A stretch of DNA of 56,895 bases, taken from NCBI GenBank assembly GCA_035461305.1, contig DATHVN010000040.1:1-56895 (forward strand), given 5' to 3'. The DNA is from Euzebyales bacterium (lineage in GTDB: Bacteria; Actinomycetota; Nitriliruptoria; Euzebyales; JAHELV01). How positions within the stretch are numbered: the stretch's first letter is position 1; each line of letters begins with the position of its first letter. A program made the translations under genes and the position numbers. Positions 9,061-16,643 of this stretch are shown here, one piece after another. The notes under the pieces were generated by a model. It was given only the letters and a program-made list of their open reading frames with translations. It searched no databases and was not told where the DNA came from.

Positions 9061-9582
9061 TCACGCATCCCCGGTCAGCCGGGCCACGTGGGCACGGTTG
9101 AGCGCCGTCGAACGCTCGAGCACCGCCCGCAGCAGGCGCAGGTCGTCGTCGGTGTGCTCACCGAGCAGGCGCATGCCGCCGACCACGAGCGGCATGAACA
9201 CCTCGCGGCGGCGCGCCCGCTCCAGTTCGGTCGTCTGCACGACGACGCGGCGGCGGTCGACCGGATCGCGTGAACGCTCGACATAACCCAGCGTGACGAG
9301 GCGGTCGACGACCTTCGTCACGGCGGCGGCCGACAGCGCGACGGCGTCGGCCAGTGCACCGGCCGTCAGCGGACCGCGGCGGTCGAGCACCTCGAGGCAG
9401 CGCAGGTCCGTGCGGTTGATCCCGAGGTGCGCAGCGGCGGCGTCGAGTGCGGTGTCAACCGCACTGAACAGCTCGCGGAAGGCACGATCGACCTCGACGA
9501 CGAGCGGCCGTCCGGCACCCGCCGGCGGTGATCCCTGATCTGCCCCTACCTCGTCGGGGTCGGGTTCGGGGTCGTCCCGCAT
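9061..9582 (-). CDS. MarR-family transcriptional regulator
   Basis: The 173-aa product has an acidic N-terminal extension, then the MarR winged helix. Visible elements are INRTDLRCLEVLD, the recognition region AGALADAVALSAAAVTKVVDRL, and the wing GYVERSRDPVDRRRVVV, which carries the conserved DxRxxxV motif. The ATG at 9582 is used, and a GTG at 9591 is an alternative. It is divergent from the cupredoxin gene, and a palindrome lies between the two starts. Local control of that operon, or autoregulation, is likely. Confidence 0.9.
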   Translation of the reverse strand: MRDDPEPDPDEVGADQGSPPAGAGRPLVVEVDRAFRELFSAVDTALDAAAAHLGINRTDLRCLEVLDRRGPLTAGALADAVALSAAAVTKVVDRLVTLGYVERSRDPVDRRRVVVQTTELERARRREVFMPLVVGGMRLLGEHTDDDLRLLRAVLERSTALNRAHVARLTGDA

Positions 9583-9596
9583 ATCCTTCACCAGGT

Positions 9597-9606
9597 TGAA
9601 CGTTCA
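9597..9606. promoter_or_regulatory. Palindrome between marR and the cupredoxin gene
   Basis: TGAACGTTCA is a perfect 10-bp palindrome. It sits inside the longer imperfect repeat GGTTGAACGTTCACC, 3 bases before the cupredoxin start and 15 before the marR start. MarR proteins commonly bind such sites over the divergent promoter. The assignment is inferred from position. Confidence 0.5.
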
Positions 9607-9608
9607 CC

Positions 9609-9989
9609 ATGCCAAGCATGAGAACGACACCGTACCTCCAGCTGACCGCCGTCCTCGTGACGGTCCTCCTCCTCGCCGGCTGCGGCGCCGTCGCGGCCGG
9701 GATCACCGATGAGCCCGGCCCACCCGTTGCGACGTCGACGGTGCGGGTGGTCGACAACGACTTCGAACCCTCGGACGCCGAGGTCACAGTGGGCGACACC
9801 CTGACGTGGCAGTGGGAGGGCGACAGCGACCACAACGTCGTTGGCGACGGCTTCTCCAGCCCCGTCCAGCGCGACGGCACGTTCGAGCACACCTTCAGCG
9901 AGCAGGGGACCTACGCCTACCACTGCACGCTGCACGGCGGGATGCGCGGCACCGTGACCGTGGTCGCCGCCGTCGGGCAGGGGGCCTGA
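9609..9989 (+). CDS. Cupredoxin (plastocyanin-like) lipoprotein
   Basis: The 126-aa product has a lipoprotein signal with lipobox LLAGC. One blue-copper domain follows: the first ligand His is in SDHNVV, and Cys, His and Met are in the C-terminal YHCTLHGGM motif. This is a complete type 1 copper site, so an extracytoplasmic electron carrier anchored to the membrane is expected. ATGs at 9609 and 9618 are both possible. The stop is one base from the next start, so it is cotranscribed with the membrane protein that follows. Confidence 0.9.
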   Translation: MPSMRTTPYLQLTAVLVTVLLLAGCGAVAAGITDEPGPPVATSTVRVVDNDFEPSDAEVTVGDTLTWQWEGDSDHNVVGDGFSSPVQRDGTFEHTFSEQGTYAYHCTLHGGMRGTVTVVAAVGQGA

Positions 9990-9990
9990 C

Positions 9991-10425
9991 ATGCGCGCGT
10001 TCCTGTCGCCGCTCCACCGCGGCCTCGTCCACCTCGTCACCCTTGCCGTGCTCGTGCAGGCGGTCCTGGCGGGGCAGTTCGTCAGCGGGCTCAACGACCT
10101 GCTCGGCGCGCACGGCGCCGTGGGCGGGATCGTGGAGCTCGCCGGCCTCCTGCTGTTCGTCGTCGCGATCGCACACCGGATCGCCGGTGAGCGCTCCCGC
10201 GTCGCGCTCTGGGGGACGGTCGGTCTGGCTGTCGCGCTCCAGGTGCAGGCCGGACTCGGTTGGGCCCCGGGCGCGCTGCCAACCGCGATCCACGTGCCGC
10301 TCGGCGTCGGCATCTTCGCAGGCGCGGTGGCGCTCAGCGGCTCGATCGGGCGGAGCCTGACGACGGGCACGCCCGACCGGTGGCAGGGTGGAGCCGAGCA
10401 CGCCCGGACCGCGATGCACTCCTGA
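9991..10425 (+). CDS. Four-helix integral membrane protein
   Basis: The 144-aa protein has four hydrophobic segments with histidines at helix ends (HRGLVH near the start, HGAVGG, AIAHRI and TAIHVPLG). It resembles small DUF6220-type or b-type cytochrome-like membrane proteins. Pairing with a cupredoxin would fit a small electron-transfer unit, but no haem ligand pair can be proven. It begins directly after the cupredoxin stop. Confidence 0.75.
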   Translation: MRAFLSPLHRGLVHLVTLAVLVQAVLAGQFVSGLNDLLGAHGAVGGIVELAGLLLFVVAIAHRIAGERSRVALWGTVGLAVALQVQAGLGWAPGALPTAIHVPLGVGIFAGAVALSGSIGRSLTTGTPDRWQGGAEHARTAMHS

Positions 10426-10489
10426 GCGACAGCGGACCGGGATCCCTTCCTACGGCACGGGACGATCCCAGGTGGTGCGGTTGGCGACG

Positions 10490-10930
10490 ATGTCACCCCG
10501 CCGCACCCGTCGCCTCGTCGCCTGGGCGCTGGCGATCGCCGCCCTTGTGCTCTACCTCGCCGACCTGATGGGCCTCAAGCCGCCTCCGCGGATCCTGCCG
10601 AGCCTGGTGCTGGTGGTCGCCGCGGTCCTGGTCGGCGTCACGCCGCGCCCGCGGGCGGTGAACCGCCCACCGGCGCCACGCGACCGGGCCATGGCGATCG
10701 CCGGACTCACCCTGCAGCTGCTGCTGTTCGTCCCGATCCTGCCCGTCGGACTGATCGCGCCGGGCGCGGGTGTGCTGACCATCCACGGGCTGTGGCTGGT
10801 CGGACTGCTCGGCGCATGGTGGCTCCGGCGCTCCGATCCCGCCGTCGCGCTGGCCATCCCATTCGTCACCGGGGCGACGATCGCCGGCGTGTTGTGGTAC
10901 GGCACGACGGTCCTGGGCTGGCAGCCCTGA
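10490..10930 (+). CDS. Small integral membrane protein, unknown
   Basis: The 146-aa product starts with a basic stretch (SPRRTRRL). It then shows four to five hydrophobic segments, with a proline/arginine-rich loop near residue 55. No family motif is recognised. The ATG at 10490 is used, and upstream GTG codons at 10472/10475 are possible. It follows the cupredoxin operon by 64 bases and may be its last gene. Confidence 0.6.
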   Translation: MSPRRTRRLVAWALAIAALVLYLADLMGLKPPPRILPSLVLVVAAVLVGVTPRPRAVNRPPAPRDRAMAIAGLTLQLLLFVPILPVGLIAPGAGVLTIHGLWLVGLLGAWWLRRSDPAVALAIPFVTGATIAGVLWYGTTVLGWQP

Positions 10931-11087
10931 CCTGTCGACGAGCGCGACGTGGCTGACGACCGGACCGGTCACGCGACCGGGGGCGACGCGCCTGCCTGGA
11001 TGAGCTGCACGGCCTCTGCGTCGCCGACGCCGACTGACACGGGCTAGCATCCCACCCGCCATCGGATGTCGGATGTGGGGAGCGGCT

Positions 11088-11624
11088 GTGCAGGCGGAGA
11101 CGGAGCTGACCGGAGCGCGGATCACGTCGTTTGGCGGGCACACGCCCGAGATCGCCGCCGACGCGTTCGTCGCCCCGGGCGCGACGGTCATCGGCCGGGT
11201 CCGCGTCGGCGCGCGGTCGTCGGTGTGGTACGGCACGGTGCTTCGCGGCGACGTCGCCGACATCTCGATCGGTGAGGACACCAACATCCAGGACAGCTGC
11301 GTCGGTCACGCCGACGAGGGCTACCCCCTGGAGATCGGCGACCGGGTCACCGTGGGCCACCGCGTCGTGATCCACGGCTGCAGGATCGCCGACGACGTAC
11401 TGGTCGGCATGGGTGCGGTGCTCATGAACGGCGTGACGGTCGGCAGCGGGTCGCTCATCGCCGCCGGTGCCGTGGTCACGCAGGACACCGAGATCCCCGC
11501 GGGTTCACTGGCCGCCGGCGTACCCGCCAAGGTGCGCCGCCAGGTCGCCGACGCCGAGCGCGAGCTAATCGCCGGCGGCGCGCGGCACTACGTCGAGCTC
11601 GCCGCGCAGCACCGCGACCTGTAA
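11088..11624 (+). CDS. Gamma-class carbonic anhydrase-like protein
   Basis: The 178-aa left-handed beta-helix protein has hexapeptide repeats (VIGRVRVGARSSVWYGTVLRGD) and the gamma-carbonic anhydrase metal ligands: the His in CVGHAD and the two in VTVGHRVVIHGC. The C-terminal helix follows (VPAKVRRQV to the end). The GTG at 11088 is preferred because GGGGAG ends 5 bases before it. An in-frame ATG at 11073 would add five residues. The likely activity is CO2 hydration or a related metal-dependent reaction. Confidence 0.92.
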   Translation: MQAETELTGARITSFGGHTPEIAADAFVAPGATVIGRVRVGARSSVWYGTVLRGDVADISIGEDTNIQDSCVGHADEGYPLEIGDRVTVGHRVVIHGCRIADDVLVGMGAVLMNGVTVGSGSLIAAGAVVTQDTEIPAGSLAAGVPAKVRRQVADAERELIAGGARHYVELAAQHRDL

Positions 11625-11625
11625 C

Positions 11626-11940
11626 GCGGGGTGGCTGCGACCCCACGTCCTGTGGTTCGACGAGACCTACGACGAGCCGCGCTTCCGTTTCGACAGCGCG
11701 CTCGCGGCGGCAGCGGACACGTCGCTGCTGATCACTGTCGGCACGTCGGGTGCGACCACGCTGCCGACCCTGGTCGCCCAGCGGGCCGCGGCTGTCGGCG
11801 CGACACCGATCGACGTCAACACCGACGGCAACCCGTTCGGCGACCTGGCACGCAGGACCGGCGGAGCGGCGCTGCGCGCGCCCGCGACGGCCGTGCTGCC
11901 TGCACTCGCGGACCGGGTCGCCGCGGCGACCGGCGGTTGA
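11626..11940 (+). pseudogene. C-terminal remnant of a Sir2-type NAD-dependent deacetylase
   Basis: Starting one base after the carbonic anhydrase stop, the frame reads WLRPHVLWFDE, then LLITVGTSGATTLP, IDVNTDGNPF and a final LPALADRV. This is the sirtuin C-terminal half (the LRPxVVWFGE and VGTSG motifs). The N-terminal Rossmann part, the catalytic His and the zinc Cys pairs are absent, and no start codon or ribosome-binding site is present. It is a 5'-deleted remnant of about 104 codons. Confidence 0.75.
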
Positions 11941-11955
11941 GCTGTCAGCCCGGGC

Positions 11956-12726
11956 TCACTTCTTCCGGTCCCACAGCGAGGACGCGAACCGTGCCACGAC
12001 CTTCGGCGCGGTGAGCCAGGCGATGCGCCTTCCCGACCGCGTGTTGGCCAGCACCTGATCGGCCAGCCACGGCGCGACCGTCTCGACGTCGTCGGCGAGG
12101 ACGTCGAAGATCCGCTTGGCACGGTCGGCGCGGTCGAGCGTCACGCTGCCCAGCAGCAGGTCGGTGCGAACCATGCCGGGACTGATCGTGCTCACCTTGA
12201 CGGGTGTGTGCTTCGTCTCACGTGCCAGCGCCTTCGCGAGGTACCGCACGGCGTACTTCGTGGTGCCGTACGGCACGGTGCCCGGGCGCACCTCACCGCG
12301 GCTGCCAAGGCCCTCCATGAGGTAGACGTGGCCCTCCCCCTGGGCGAGCATCCCGTGGATCGCCACCCGACTGCCGTGGACCGTACCGGTCAGGTTGGTG
12401 GCGACCACGGCGGACAGGTCGGCAGGATCCTGCTCCCACAGCGGCGCTGCGCGCGTCGAAATGCCGGCGTTGTTGATCCAGATGTCGACCCGGCCGAAGC
12501 GGTCGACCGCAGCGTCCCACAGCGCCTGCACCTGTGCGGGGTCGGCGACGTCGCACGGACGTCCCAGCAGGCGCGCCGCCGACCCGCGTCCGAGACGGCC
12601 GAGCGCGTCGTCGACGCGAGCCTGTGACCGGCCGCACAGCGCCACGTCGCACCCGCGGGTCAGCAGCGCCCGCGCCAGCCCGAACCCGATCCCCCGCGTG
12701 CTGCCCGTGACGACGACGGTGCTGAT
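11956..12726 (-). CDS. Short-chain dehydrogenase/reductase with a probable AUC start
   Basis: The 256-aa classical SDR has the cofactor motif TGSTRGIG at the N-terminus, NNAG near the middle (WINNAGIS), a Ser region, and the catalytic pair Y-x3-K in PYGTTKYA. The full domain can only be read from ATC at 12724-12726. It is placed correctly behind GGAGGTGG, with an in-frame TAG 18 bases further upstream. The first conventional start (GTG at 12645) would delete the nucleotide-binding motif. Substrate unknown. It converges with the sirtuin remnant. Confidence 0.85.
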   Translation of the reverse strand: MSTVVVTGSTRGIGFGLARALLTRGCDVALCGRSQARVDDALGRLGRGSAARLLGRPCDVADPAQVQALWDAAVDRFGRVDIWINNAGISTRAAPLWEQDPADLSAVVATNLTGTVHGSRVAIHGMLAQGEGHVYLMEGLGSRGEVRPGTVPYGTTKYAVRYLAKALARETKHTPVKVSTISPGMVRTDLLLGSVTLDRADRAKRIFDVLADDVETVAPWLADQVLANTRSGRRIAWLTAPKVVARFASSLWDRKK

Positions 12727-12848
12727 GGGTCCACCTCCGCTGCGCTAGGGCTGGACGCAGCTCAGTATCCCCGCCGCCGTCAGGACATGCGACGACCGGT
12801 GGCGCGTGGCCACCGGTCGTGTGCACGTCGGCGCTCGCGGCGCCAAGG

Positions 12849-13109
12849 TCAGCGGATCGCGGTCAGCACGCGCAGGGGGTCTGCGGACTCGCGGCCCTGC
12901 TGCCACAGGCGCGTTGCGACGATGCCGAAGGCGCGGGCACGGGCCACCTCCGGCTCGCGGGTGTCGCTGACAACGGAAAGCGCGGCGCCGGTGATCCCGG
13001 AGCGGTGTGCGTGGTCGACGATCGTCTCGACGTCGCACTCGACCGCGCCCATGCCGTGGCGGTCGATGTCGTCGGCGATCCGGTACAGGTAGCGGTCGTT
13101 GATGCTCAT
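12849..13109 (-). CDS. Small protein of unknown function under LysR control
   Basis: The 86-aa protein begins with SINDRYLYRIADDIDRHGM, has no cysteine pair, signal or membrane segment, and is rich in helix-forming residues. An AAGGAGG site precedes the ATG at 13109, so translation is well supported. It is divergent from a LysR gene and separated from it by an inverted repeat, which suggests it is that regulator's target. No function is recognised. Confidence 0.75.
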   Translation of the reverse strand: MSINDRYLYRIADDIDRHGMGAVECDVETIVDHAHRSGITGAALSVVSDTREPEVARARAFGIVATRLWQQGRESADPLRVLTAIR

Positions 13110-13153
13110 GATCTCCTCCTTCACAGGCAACGCTATGCTCGGCAGAGCATCAT

Positions 13154-13174
13154 GACTAGCGATAGTCTCTAGTC
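13154..13174. promoter_or_regulatory. LysR-type operator between divergent genes
   Basis: GACTAG at 13154-13159 and CTAGTC at 13169-13174 form a 6-bp inverted repeat with 9-bp spacing. It contains the T-N11-A pattern of LysR binding sites and lies 20-65 bases from the starts of the lysR and 86-aa genes. Confidence 0.55.
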
Positions 13175-13199
13175 GTATTGATAAGCGGAGCTGATGATC

Positions 13200-14126
13200 A
13201 TGGTCGCCGGACGAGCCCTCGAGATCAGACACCTCATCGCGTTCGACGCCGTCGCCCGCGCCGGCACCTTCGGTCGGGCGGCCGAACAGCTCGGCTACAC
13301 ACAGTCGGCGGTGAGCCAGCAGATCGCGGCGCTCGAACGCGCCGTCGGTGCACCGCTGTTCGACCGGCCAGGCGGCCCTCGTCCGGTGGAGCTGACCCCG
13401 CTCGGGGAGATGCTCATCGGACACGCGCACGACATGCTCGAGCGGGCCGACGCGGCCGCCCGCGACATCGAACGGTTCCGCGCCGGGGTCATCGGCCGCA
13501 TCGACATCGGCACCTACCAGAGCGTGTCGACCGCCCTCCTCCCCCAGCTGATCGGCGCGCTGCGGGCCGAGCGTCCCCAGCTCGAGGCCCGCCTGGTCGA
13601 GATCGACGACGAGGAGGAGCTGGTCCGCCGGGTGCTGGACGGGCAGCTGGACATCAGCTTCCTCGCCGGTGAGGCTCCGCCCGAGATCGAACAGGTCGAG
13701 TTGTTCATCGACCCGTTCGTGCTGGTCGCGCGGCCCGGTGACGTCGGGGACGGGCCGGTGCCGGTCGACGATCTGCGCGGGCGTGGGCTGATCGGGCAGC
13801 AGGACAACCAATGCCAGCGTCGCGTCGACAACGGGCTACGCGCGGCGGGCCTCGAGCCCGACTACGTGTTCCGCGCCAACGACAACGCGGCCGTGATCAA
13901 CATGGTGCGCGCGAACATCGGCATGGCGGTGCTGCCGCTGCTCGCGATCGAGCCGGATGACACACGCGTCGCGGTCCGCGACCTCGACCCGCCGATCCCA
14001 CCGCGGCACGTGTCGATCGGCTGGCGGCGCGGCCGCACCTTGTCGCCGACGGCGAGCAGGTTCATCGAGATCGCCCGCGAGATGACCGCCGACCTGCGCA
14101 CCCGCACGGTGGCCACGACCGGCTGA
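13200..14126 (+). CDS. LysR-family transcriptional regulator
   Basis: The 308-aa protein has the N-terminal LysR winged helix-turn-helix (LIAFDAVARAGTFGRAAEQLGYTQSAVSQQIAALERAVG). A periplasmic-binding-like effector domain follows (DIGTYQSVSTALLPQLI onward). The ATG at 13200 lies 9 bases after GGAG, and the ATG at 13194 is too close. It is divergent from the 86-aa gene and is followed by a doublet of palindromic repeats. The effector is unknown. Confidence 0.93.
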   Translation: MVAGRALEIRHLIAFDAVARAGTFGRAAEQLGYTQSAVSQQIAALERAVGAPLFDRPGGPRPVELTPLGEMLIGHAHDMLERADAAARDIERFRAGVIGRIDIGTYQSVSTALLPQLIGALRAERPQLEARLVEIDDEEELVRRVLDGQLDISFLAGEAPPEIEQVELFIDPFVLVARPGDVGDGPVPVDDLRGRGLIGQQDNQCQRRVDNGLRAAGLEPDYVFRANDNAAVINMVRANIGMAVLPLLAIEPDDTRVAVRDLDPPIPPRHVSIGWRRGRTLSPTASRFIEIAREMTADLRTRTVATTG

Positions 14127-14138
14127 CGGACCCCCATT

Positions 14139-14236
14139 CCGGGGAGCGCACCGACCACACCGGTCGACCGCCTCCCAGACCCACCCGACCCGCACCTCCG
14201 GGGAGCCAACCCACCACATCGGTCGACCTACTCCCC
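14139..14236. repeat. Doublet of REP-like hairpin repeats (copies 1 and 2)
   Basis: Two units, 14139-14176 and 14198-14236, each run from CCGGGGAG to CTCCC(C). Each has a central CACC-GGT core and complementary ends GGGGAG/CTCCCC able to pair. They lie just after the lysR stop. The same unit recurs as doublets at 50107-50206 and 56244-56348. Confidence 0.75.
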
Positions 14237-14325
14237 AGGACCGGCCGGGTTTCCCGGCGGCGAGTTGCGCGGTTCGGATCCGGGGTTGTCAGCCTGACCG
14301 AGCACCGGCAGGCTGTCGGCGGCCA

Positions 14326-14922
14326 TCAGCTACCGATGGCCGACGGCAGGTGCGGCGTCACGAGCCGGGCGATCAGACGCTCGGCCTCGTCGAACGCATC
14401 CTCGCTGCGGCGGATGCCTCCGACCGCGATGGCGCCCTCGAGGACCAGAAGGATCTGGGCGGCCAGCGCGTCGGCGTCGGCGACCCCGGCATCGACCAGG
14501 ATCTGGCGTAGACCCCGCTCGACGTTGTCGATCGACCCACGGACGACACCCAGCGCGGGATGCCCGTCGTCGGCGAGCTCGGCCGCGGCGTTGATGAACG
14601 CGCAGCCACGGAACGTGGTGCCGTCCGGTCGCTCGCCGTACCCGCGGACGTAGGCGCACAGGCGTGCGATTGGATCGTCCCCCGCCCGATCGAGCAGATC
14701 GGCCACGCGGCGGCGCCAGCGCTCCTCCCGGCGGTGCAGGTAGGCCGTGACGAGGCCGTCCTTGCTCCCGAAGTGGTTGTACAGCGTGCGCTTCGACACA
14801 CCGGCCTCCTCGGCCAGCGCGTCGACGCCGGTCGCCGTGATGCCTTCGGTGTAGAAGCGGCGCTGGGCGGCGTCCAGCATCCGCGTGTGCACGTCTTTGG
14901 TCGCAACTGTCTCAGCATCCAT
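14326..14922 (-). CDS. TetR-family transcriptional repressor
   Basis: The 198-aa protein has the TetR helix-turn-helix (RMLDAAQRRFYTEGITATGVDALAEEAGVSKRTLYNHFGSKDGL). The C-terminal ligand domain resembles regulators with the GCAFINAAAE motif. The start is the ATG at 14922. It is divergent from a small protein gene, and the 67 bases between them hold two well-formed 18-bp palindromes, very probably its operators. Confidence 0.93.
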   Translation of the reverse strand: MDAETVATKDVHTRMLDAAQRRFYTEGITATGVDALAEEAGVSKRTLYNHFGSKDGLVTAYLHRREERWRRRVADLLDRAGDDPIARLCAYVRGYGERPDGTTFRGCAFINAAAELADDGHPALGVVRGSIDNVERGLRQILVDAGVADADALAAQILLVLEGAIAVGGIRRSEDAFDEAERLIARLVTPHLPSAIGS

Positions 14923-14931
14923 GTGGCAATC

Positions 14932-14976
14932 GTACACCGATCGGTGTACTCTGGCGGTGTAAACCGATCTGTGTAC
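14932..14976. promoter_or_regulatory. Twin TetR operators
   Basis: GTACACCGATCGGTGTAC at 14932-14949 is a perfect 18-bp palindrome. At 14959-14976 a second copy differs at two positions (GTAAACCGATCTGTGTAC). Their centres are 27 bp apart. They cover the whole promoter region between tetR and the 69-aa gene. Confidence 0.8.
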
Positions 14977-14989
14977 TTCAGGAGGCGCC

Positions 14990-15199
14990 ATGTCCACGAC
15001 ACCGCTGCGCACCCCCGCGATCCGACGCACGCTCCGCGAGCTGTTCGGCCCGCGTCGCCCGCCACAGTCCGTGCGTCCCGGAACACCCACGCCGAGCGAC
15101 ACCCCCGCCCGCAGAGTCCCGGCACCGCGCTACGAAGCGCTGGCCATCGGCCTCGGGTGCGACCACCTGGGTCGCGACACCACCCGCCTGCACCGCTGA
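14990..15199 (+). CDS. Small proline/arginine-rich protein under TetR control
   Basis: The 69-aa product starts at an ATG behind AGGAGG. It has a basic helix-like N-terminus (TPAIRRTLRELFG), a Pro/Thr-rich middle, and ends with GLGCDHLGRDTTRLHR. No family is recognised. Its promoter lies across the twin TetR operators, so it is the regulator's most likely direct target. Confidence 0.6.
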   Translation: MSTTPLRTPAIRRTLRELFGPRRPPQSVRPGTPTPSDTPARRVPAPRYEALAIGLGCDHLGRDTTRLHR

Positions 15200-15305
15200 G
15201 GCCATCCGTCACGCGGCTGAGCCCGGCCCGCCCGCGACGCGCACCGGGGTTCCCCGCCCGGCACGTGAGGCGTAGCCTCGACGGTGTCCGTCCGAGGAGC
15301 AGCCG

Positions 15306-16643
15306 ATGACCGACGTACAACTCACCCGGCGTCTGCACGACGCCACGATCGCCGCGTTCGAACGCCGTGAGCCGGCCGGTCGCGCCCTGGCCGACATGGC
15401 CGAGCACATCGCGCAGGCCTGCCACGACATGGCCGTCCGGTTCCATCGCAGCGGCACGCTGCTGGCCTTCGGCAACGGCGGGCCGTCGACCGACGCGCAG
15501 CACGTGTCGGTCGAGTTCGTCCACCCCGTCATCGTCGGCAAGCGGGCCTTGCCGGCACTGTCGCTGGTCACCGATGCGGCGACCCTGATGGGCGTCGCAC
15601 GTCGGTCCGGGCTCGACGAGGTGTTCGCCCACCAGATCGGCGTGCTCGGGTCCGGCGACGACATCGCGCTGGGCATCTCCTCGGACGGCAACGACCGCAA
15701 CGTGCTGCGTGGGCTGGAGGCTGCACGCGGAGCCGGCCTGCTGACCGTCGCCCTGCTCGGCGGCGACGGCGGCCGGATCGCGGCGAGTCCAGCGGTCGAC
15801 CACGCCCTGGTGGTCCCCGCCGACGACCCGCACGTGGTCAAGGAGGTCCACGTCACCGCCTACCACGTGCTCTGGGAGCTGGTGCATGTGTTCTTCGAGC
15901 AGCCGGGTCTGCTCTCGGGTGGGGTGGGAGCACAGTCCTCCACGGGGGGTATCGAGGGGCTCTACCCATTCCTGTACGAGGGCAGCTCGGACCTCGACGC
16001 CGTCCTCGCCGACGTCGCGCGGTCGACGGCCGAGAAGGCCAGCGACATCGTCGCGCTGCGCCGGGCCGTCGGCGACGCGGAGGCCGGGCGCGTGGCCGGA
16101 TGCGCAGGCGACCTGGCCGACGCGTTCGCCGCGGGCGGCAGGCTGCTCGCCTTCGGCAACGGCGGCTCCAGCTCCGACGCGCAGGAGGTCGCGCAGAGCT
16201 TCCTCGATCCGGCGGACCCCGACATGACGCCCCTGCCGGCGCTGTGCCTGACCAACGACGTCGCGGTGATCACCGCCCTGTCCAACGACGTCGACTTCGA
16301 CGTGGTGTTCGCGCGGCAGGTCCGGGCGTTCGGCCGGCCGGGCGACGTCGTCGTGGGCCTGTCGACCAGCGGCAACTCGCCGAACGTCATCGCCGCGTTC
16401 GAGGCCGCCAGGGACCTCGGCATGATCACCGTCGGGCTCGCCGGCAACGAAGGCGGGCAGATGGCCGAGTCCGATGCGATCGACCACCTCTTCGTCGTGC
16501 CGTCCGCATCGGTGCACCGCATCCAGGAGGTCCAGACCACGCTGTACCACGTGCTGCGTGAGCTGACGGCGCTGGGCCTCGAGGCGTCGACGCCGTCCGA
16601 TGGCGACATCGACCGGAGGACCGATGTGACCAGCAGACCGTGA
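15306..16643 (+). CDS. Tandem SIS-domain protein (GmhA-like)
   Basis: The 445-aa protein consists of two sugar-isomerase (SIS) domains. The first has FGNGGPSTDAQH near residue 55. The second has FGNGGSSSDAQE near residue 282 and VGLSTSGNSPNV. Both resemble D-sedoheptulose-7-phosphate isomerase (GmhA), but normal GmhA is a single domain, so this is a fusion. A good GAGGAG site precedes the ATG. The last stop overlaps the methyltransferase start (GTGA). From memory, SIS genes also occur near group 1h hydrogenase loci in other actinobacteria. No heptose pathway is visible here. Confidence 0.88.
   Translation: MTDVQLTRRLHDATIAAFERREPAGRALADMAEHIAQACHDMAVRFHRSGTLLAFGNGGPSTDAQHVSVEFVHPVIVGKRALPALSLVTDAATLMGVARRSGLDEVFAHQIGVLGSGDDIALGISSDGNDRNVLRGLEAARGAGLLTVALLGGDGGRIAASPAVDHALVVPADDPHVVKEVHVTAYHVLWELVHVFFEQPGLLSGGVGAQSSTGGIEGLYPFLYEGSSDLDAVLADVARSTAEKASDIVALRRAVGDAEAGRVAGCAGDLADAFAAGGRLLAFGNGGSSSDAQEVAQSFLDPADPDMTPLPALCLTNDVAVITALSNDVDFDVVFARQVRAFGRPGDVVVGLSTSGNSPNVIAAFEAARDLGMITVGLAGNEGGQMAESDAIDHLFVVPSASVHRIQEVQTTLYHVLRELTALGLEASTPSDGDIDRRTDVTSRP

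Noticed and set aside
8709-9068. Open frame between SRPBCC and marR on the minus strand
   Set aside because: No motif, no ribosome-binding site, and the composition is that of chance frames.
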